NCBI GenBank assembly: GCA_937967425.1
Contig: CALBST010000388.1
Location: 1 to 8,105 of the forward strand
DNA: 8,105 bases
Direction: 5' to 3'
Source of the DNA: an uncultured Caulobacteraceae bacterium
Lineage (GTDB): Bacteria > Pseudomonadota > Alphaproteobacteria > Caulobacterales > TH1-2
The notes under the pieces were generated by a model. It made no database searches, was not told the DNA's origin, and saw nothing but the letters and a program-made list of their open reading frames with translations. The position numbers and the translations under genes are program-made. Shown here piece after piece: positions 5,884-8,105 of this stretch. Each line of letters opens with the position of its first letter. The first letter of the stretch is position 1.

Positions 5884-6842
5884 CTGAGCGCCGCCTCGAA
5901 ATTTGCGCGCCAGATCTCGATGATCAAATCCCAGCGCCCGTTCTCCTCCAAGGTCGCAATCATCGGATTGGAGTTCACTTCGATGACGGCCAGTTCCGCG
6001 CCAGCGCCCGAGAGATCGAACAGATCCACCGCCGCGAGCGACAAACCGATCGCGTCCGCGGCTTGAACTGCGACCCGCGCCATCGTCTCCGGCGCGCCAT
6101 CGCGCAAGCCATTGGCGCCGCCGCCCGCGGCGCGGTTGGCCGGTCCCTCCAGCACGACAACTTCACCATCGCGCGGCACATCACCTCCAGCCAAGAGGCG
6201 GCCGCGTGGATCACGCCCGCGCGCTTTGAGAGGTGGCGCCTCCGGCTCACGCGCAAGCGCGGCCACAAGCTCCGAAAGCGTCCGCCGCCCATCACCCGTC
6301 ACACGCGGGGAAAGCTTGCGATAGGAAAACAGCGCTCGTCCCTTGAGCACAAACACACGATATTCCGCCGCGCGCACATAAGGCTGCACGAGGATGGCGA
6401 AATGTTCGCGCGCAACACGCGCCGCGTAGTCGTCAAACGCCTCAGCGCTCTCGATCACTTCCGCATAAAGCCCATTCGAAGCCGAAAGCGGTTTGCAGAA
6501 CAGAGGAAATTCGGCTCTCGTCACAAATGCGCGCGCATCGTCAAGCTCGCGGCCTGGCGTTCGCATCTCCGCCCACCGCGGCGTCACAAAAAACAGCTCA
6601 CCCGGCACCACCGGCACGCCGGCTTGCCGCAGGACTTCCGCACAGAACGCTTTGTCGCGCGCGATCGAGGCGCCTCGCGCATCGTTCAACGCATAGGGTG
6701 TGCCCGCACCCGCGGCGAATGTCGCAATGCGCGCGCCGTCGCGCACCTCAAACAGATACCCGTCAGCGCCATCAAGCGAGCGAAACGCATAGCCGCACGC
6801 CTCCGCCGCCGCACGCGCATAACGCGCTTGCGGGCTGAGCAA
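5880..6842 (-). CDS. ATP-grasp ligase, cyanophycin-synthetase-like
   Basis: A roughly 320-residue stand-alone ATP-grasp enzyme, of the fold that activates a carboxylate as an acyl-phosphate and joins it to an amine. Counting from the TTG at 6842: ARDKAFCAEVL at 61-71, FPLFCKPLSASNG at 112-124 (Lys117 for ATP), EYRVFVLKGRAL at 160-171, VTGDGRRTLSEL at 181-192, GPANRAAGGGANG at 233-245, VDLFD at 272-276 and VIEVNSNP at 286-293 (Mg ligands Glu and Asn). The GDG..T..EL, 'AN...GG' and VDLFD blocks follow the ATP-grasp module of cyanophycin synthetase (CphA) more closely than D-Ala-D-Ala ligase or RimK. There is no Mur ligase domain attached, but a separate FolC-like Mur ligase overlaps its stop by 4 bases. 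The reading frame is open back into tRNA-His, so the start must be a TTG after 6873; 6842 or 6866 are possible, and there is no good Shine-Dalgarno. Substrate unknown. Confidence 0.87.
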   Translation of the reverse strand: MLSPQARYARAAAEACGYAFRSLDGADGYLFEVRDGARIATFAAGAGTPYALNDARGASIARDKAFCAEVLRQAGVPVVPGELFFVTPRWAEMRTPGRELDDARAFVTRAEFPLFCKPLSASNGLYAEVIESAEAFDDYAARVAREHFAILVQPYVRAAEYRVFVLKGRALFSYRKLSPRVTGDGRRTLSELVAALAREPEAPPLKARGRDPRGRLLAGGDVPRDGEVVVLEGPANRAAGGGANGLRDGAPETMARVAVQAADAIGLSLAAVDLFDLSGAGAELAVIEVNSNPMIATLEENGRWDLIIEIWRANFEAALR

Positions 6843-6872
6843 ACTCGGACCTGATGGGCTGCCCAATGGCAA

Positions 6873-6949
6873 TGGTACCGCCTCCCGGGCTCGAACCGGG
6901 GACACCTGGTTCCACAAACCAGTGCTCTAACCAACTGAGCTAAGGCGGC
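6873..6949 (-). tRNA. tRNA-His (anticodon GTG)
   Basis: A complete 77-base cloverleaf. The acceptor is GCCGCCT paired with AGGCGGT, the D arm GCTC/GAGC, the anticodon stem CTGGT/ACCAG with loop TTGTGGA (anticodon GTG at 6913-6915), the T arm CCCGG/CCGGG with loop TTCGAGC, then A73 and an encoded CCA. The base before position 1 is T, so the universal G-1 is not encoded, and position 1 pairs with U72 as a G:U wobble. This is the divergent alphaproteobacterial tRNA-His type, which is charged by a correspondingly divergent HisRS. It is followed 30 bases later by the ATP-grasp gene on the same strand. Confidence 0.97.
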
Positions 6950-6967
6950 ATCCTGCTCGGGGCGCGG

Positions 6968-6996
6968 AACCTAGCGCCACGTCCTGGCCGAAGCAA
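6968..6996 (-). promoter_or_regulatory. Candidate promoter for tRNA-His and the downstream genes
   Basis: On the minus strand, TTGCTT (6991-6996) and TAGGTT (6968-6973) are separated by exactly 17 bases. The -10 ends 18 bases before the tRNA, giving a leader of about 11 bases, and the stretch after it is GC-rich, as is common for stable-RNA promoters. Each hexamer matches the consensus only moderately, so this is a spacing-based call. If real, it would also drive the ATP-grasp and FolC-like genes. Confidence 0.4.
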
Positions 6997-7025
6997 GGCG
7001 GGCGCAAGCCATTGTTTCTACCCGC

Positions 7026-7835
7026 TTAGACCGGCCCCCAGCCCTGCGCGTTGATATAGTCACGGATGCGCTGAATGCGATTATCCGGATCCGGGTGAGT
7101 CGAAATGAACTCCGGCGGACGCGACCCGCCGCCTTGAGCCATGCGTTGCCAGAATGGGATCGCCTGACGCGGGTCATAGCCGGCGGCGTGCATGTAGCGG
7201 ATGCCCAATATGTCTGCCTCAGCTTCCTGCGAACGCGAGAATGGCAACGACACACCAATCTGCGCGCCCAGCCCAAGTGCGGCCATCGCGAGTTGGCTGT
7301 TCACCTGCGAGCCCACCACCTGCAACCCCAATTGTGTCGCATACTCGCGGCTGTAGCGTTCTGCCGCATGACGGCCAGTGACATGGCCGGTCTCGTGGCC
7401 AAGCACTGTCGCAATCCAATCGTCGCGTTCGCTGATTTCATAAAGCCCGCGATAAAAGCCAACTTGCCCGCCTGGCAGCACAAACGCGTTTCTCTGTGGG
7501 CTGTCAAATAGCACGAATTCCCAGCTCTGATTGCCACGACCCGCTGCTTGCACGATGCGGCGGCCAACACCCTCCAAACGCCGCTGCGCCGCCGCGTTGC
7601 GCCATTCCGGCGTCTGCTGGCGCACTTGCGCCCATGCCTGCAACGAAGCCTGCGCGAGCTGAGCCTCATCAACGATGATGAATTGCTCGCGGCCCGTTTC
7701 CGGATTGGTGGTTGTCTCGCAGGCGCTGAGCGCCATCACCGCCGCACCGGCGGCCGCGCCTTTTAGGAGCCCACGCCGGTCCAGGTAGTGGAGGGAAGAA
7801 TGGACGGCGTCCGTTCCGCAAAATTGTTGGCACAT
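7026..7835 (-). CDS. M48 family metallopeptidase, Tat/lipoprotein-type signal
   Basis: A 269-residue zinc metallopeptidase of family M48. The zinc-binding helix is HETGH at 147-151 (two His ligands and the catalytic Glu148). The third ligand is Glu204 in SRSQEAEAD (200-208), and STHPDPDNRI at 245-254 is the usual C-terminal M48 block. The N-terminus has a twin-arginine motif, DRRGLLKG (19-26), a hydrophobic stretch, and a lipobox LSAC with Cys39. This predicts export by Tat and lipid anchoring at the cell envelope, like other periplasmic M48 proteins (BepA/LoiP type) that handle outer-membrane protein quality control. The role is inferred from family only. I chose the ATG at 7835, preceded by a GGAGG Shine-Dalgarno at 7846-7850; a GTG-initiated extension to 7865 would place that ribosome site inside the coding region. 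The gene is divergent from tRNA-Phe and lies 76 bases upstream of tRNA-His. Confidence 0.92.
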   Translation of the reverse strand: MCQQFCGTDAVHSSLHYLDRRGLLKGAAAGAAVMALSACETTTNPETGREQFIIVDEAQLAQASLQAWAQVRQQTPEWRNAAAQRRLEGVGRRIVQAAGRGNQSWEFVLFDSPQRNAFVLPGGQVGFYRGLYEISERDDWIATVLGHETGHVTGRHAAERYSREYATQLGLQVVGSQVNSQLAMAALGLGAQIGVSLPFSRSQEAEADILGIRYMHAAGYDPRQAIPFWQRMAQGGGSRPPEFISTHPDPDNRIQRIRDYINAQGWGPV

Positions 7836-7845
7836 TTCGGGTTGT

Positions 7846-7850
7846 CCTCC
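7846..7850 (-). promoter_or_regulatory. Shine-Dalgarno GGAGG of the M48 peptidase gene
   Basis: The minus strand carries GGAGG with a 10-base spacer to the ATG at 7835. It is the clearest ribosome-binding site in the window and decides the start of this gene against the upstream in-frame GTG at 7865. Confidence 0.7.
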
Positions 7851-7951
7851 TGGAGTGACGTCCACCGCCTCGCTTAGAAGCCTATTTTCGGGCTCAAGGC
7901 CGCGGAGGCAAGGGCCCGTTTCGGCTCTGTGGGGCTCGCTTCAACCCGGCG

Positions 7952-7980
7952 TGGACAGGCCAGGGCCGCCCCGCTATAGA
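7952..7980 (+). promoter_or_regulatory. Promoter of tRNA-Phe
   Basis: TGGACA (7952-7957, one mismatch to TTGACA) and TATAGA (7975-7980) are separated by exactly 17 bases. Transcription would start near 7987, giving a leader of about 43 bases before the tRNA at 8030. It points away from the M48 gene and fits a housekeeping sigma-70-type promoter. Confidence 0.6.
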
Positions 7981-8029
7981 GCCACGCTCCGAAAGCGGCC
8001 CTGGAACCTCAGGGTCCGTTTCTCCGGTC

Positions 8030-8105
8030 GCCTGGGTAGCTCAGTTGGTAGAGCAGCGGATTGAAAATCCGCGTGTCGCTGGTTCGATTCCGGCCCCAGG
8101 CACCA
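8030..8105 (+). tRNA. tRNA-Phe (anticodon GAA)
   Basis: A complete 76-base cloverleaf ending exactly at the window edge. The acceptor is GCCTGGG paired with CCCAGGC, the D arm GCTC/GAGC, the anticodon stem GCGGA/TCCGC with loop TTGAAAA (anticodon GAA at 8063-8065), the T arm GCTGG/CCGGC with loop TTCGATT, then A73 and an encoded CCA. All stems pair, with a single G:U wobble in the T stem. Confidence 0.97.

Noticed and set aside
5032..6066. Plus-strand open frame of 344 codons
   Set aside because: Antisense to the FolC-like and ATP-grasp genes, both of which have clear family motifs; its composition is Arg/Ala/Pro-rich and shows no recognisable domain.
6063..6854. Plus-strand open frame of 263 codons
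   Set aside because: Antisense to the ATP-grasp coding region and dominated by Arg and His; no motif and no ribosome-binding site.
5880..6917. Longer version of the ATP-grasp protein starting at 6917
   Set aside because: The TTG at 6915-6917 is in the anticodon loop of tRNA-His, so the first 15 residues would be translated from tRNA sequence.
6961..6978. Inverted repeat GGCGC/GCGCC between the M48 gene and tRNA-His
   Set aside because: Five pairs with an 8-base loop and no T run; it overlaps the proposed tRNA-His -10 element and is common in DNA of this GC content.
7026..7865. Longer version of the M48 peptidase starting at 7865
   Set aside because: It needs a GTG start and places the good GGAGG site inside the coding region; the ATG at 7835 has correct spacing to that site.
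7999..8014. Hairpin CCCTG/CAGGG in the tRNA-Phe leader
   Set aside because: Five pairs only and no T run; could be a processing feature but cannot be supported from sequence alone.
6873..8105. tRNA genes as possible integration sites of a mobile element
   Set aside because: No integrase, no second copy of either tRNA 3' end, and ordinary chromosomal genes on the visible flanks.

Overview
The window looks like ordinary chromosomal DNA from a GC-rich alphaproteobacterium, probably in or near Caulobacterales/Hyphomonadaceae. The main clue is the tRNA-His: it has no G at position -1, a G1:U72 pair and A73, which is the divergent tRNA-His type known from alphaproteobacteria such as Caulobacter. 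High GC with CCA encoded in both tRNA genes fits. There is no transposase, integrase, phage gene, CRISPR array or long repeat, and no gene-free stretch over 300 bases.

Layout. The left edge (1-102) holds the last 33 codons of a plus-strand CaiB/BaiF-type CoA-transferase. Everything from 99 to 7835 is on the minus strand. In transcription order it contains: a lipoprotein-like, Tat-type M48 metallopeptidase; tRNA-His(GUG); an ATP-grasp ligase resembling the ATP-grasp part of cyanophycin synthetase; a FolC-like Mur ligase overlapping it by 4 bases (ATGA); a Lys-rich protein with a probable RyR-like domain; a ThiO-like FAD amino-acid oxidase; an acyl-CoA dehydrogenase overlapping it by 4 bases (ATGA); a two-helix PepSY membrane protein; and an SLT-type lytic transglycosylase-like protein. 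The right edge (8030-8105) is a plus-strand tRNA-Phe(GAA) with a good upstream promoter. The transglycosylase and CoA-transferase genes converge and share the bases TTAA for their stop codons.

How the genes relate. Two pairs are translationally coupled: ATP-grasp plus Mur ligase, and amino-acid oxidase plus acyl-CoA dehydrogenase. The first pair has the same two catalytic modules, in the same order, that are fused in cyanophycin synthetase. However, the Mur ligase is of the FolC type and has several altered signature residues. It is the best candidate here for an undescribed peptide- or glutamate-ligating pathway. The second most unusual gene is the 207-residue protein, with two related RyR-like half-repeats, a histone-like Lys/Ala linker and a possible ribbon-helix-helix tail. 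The remaining genes are recognisable housekeeping or accessory enzymes whose exact substrates cannot be read from sequence.
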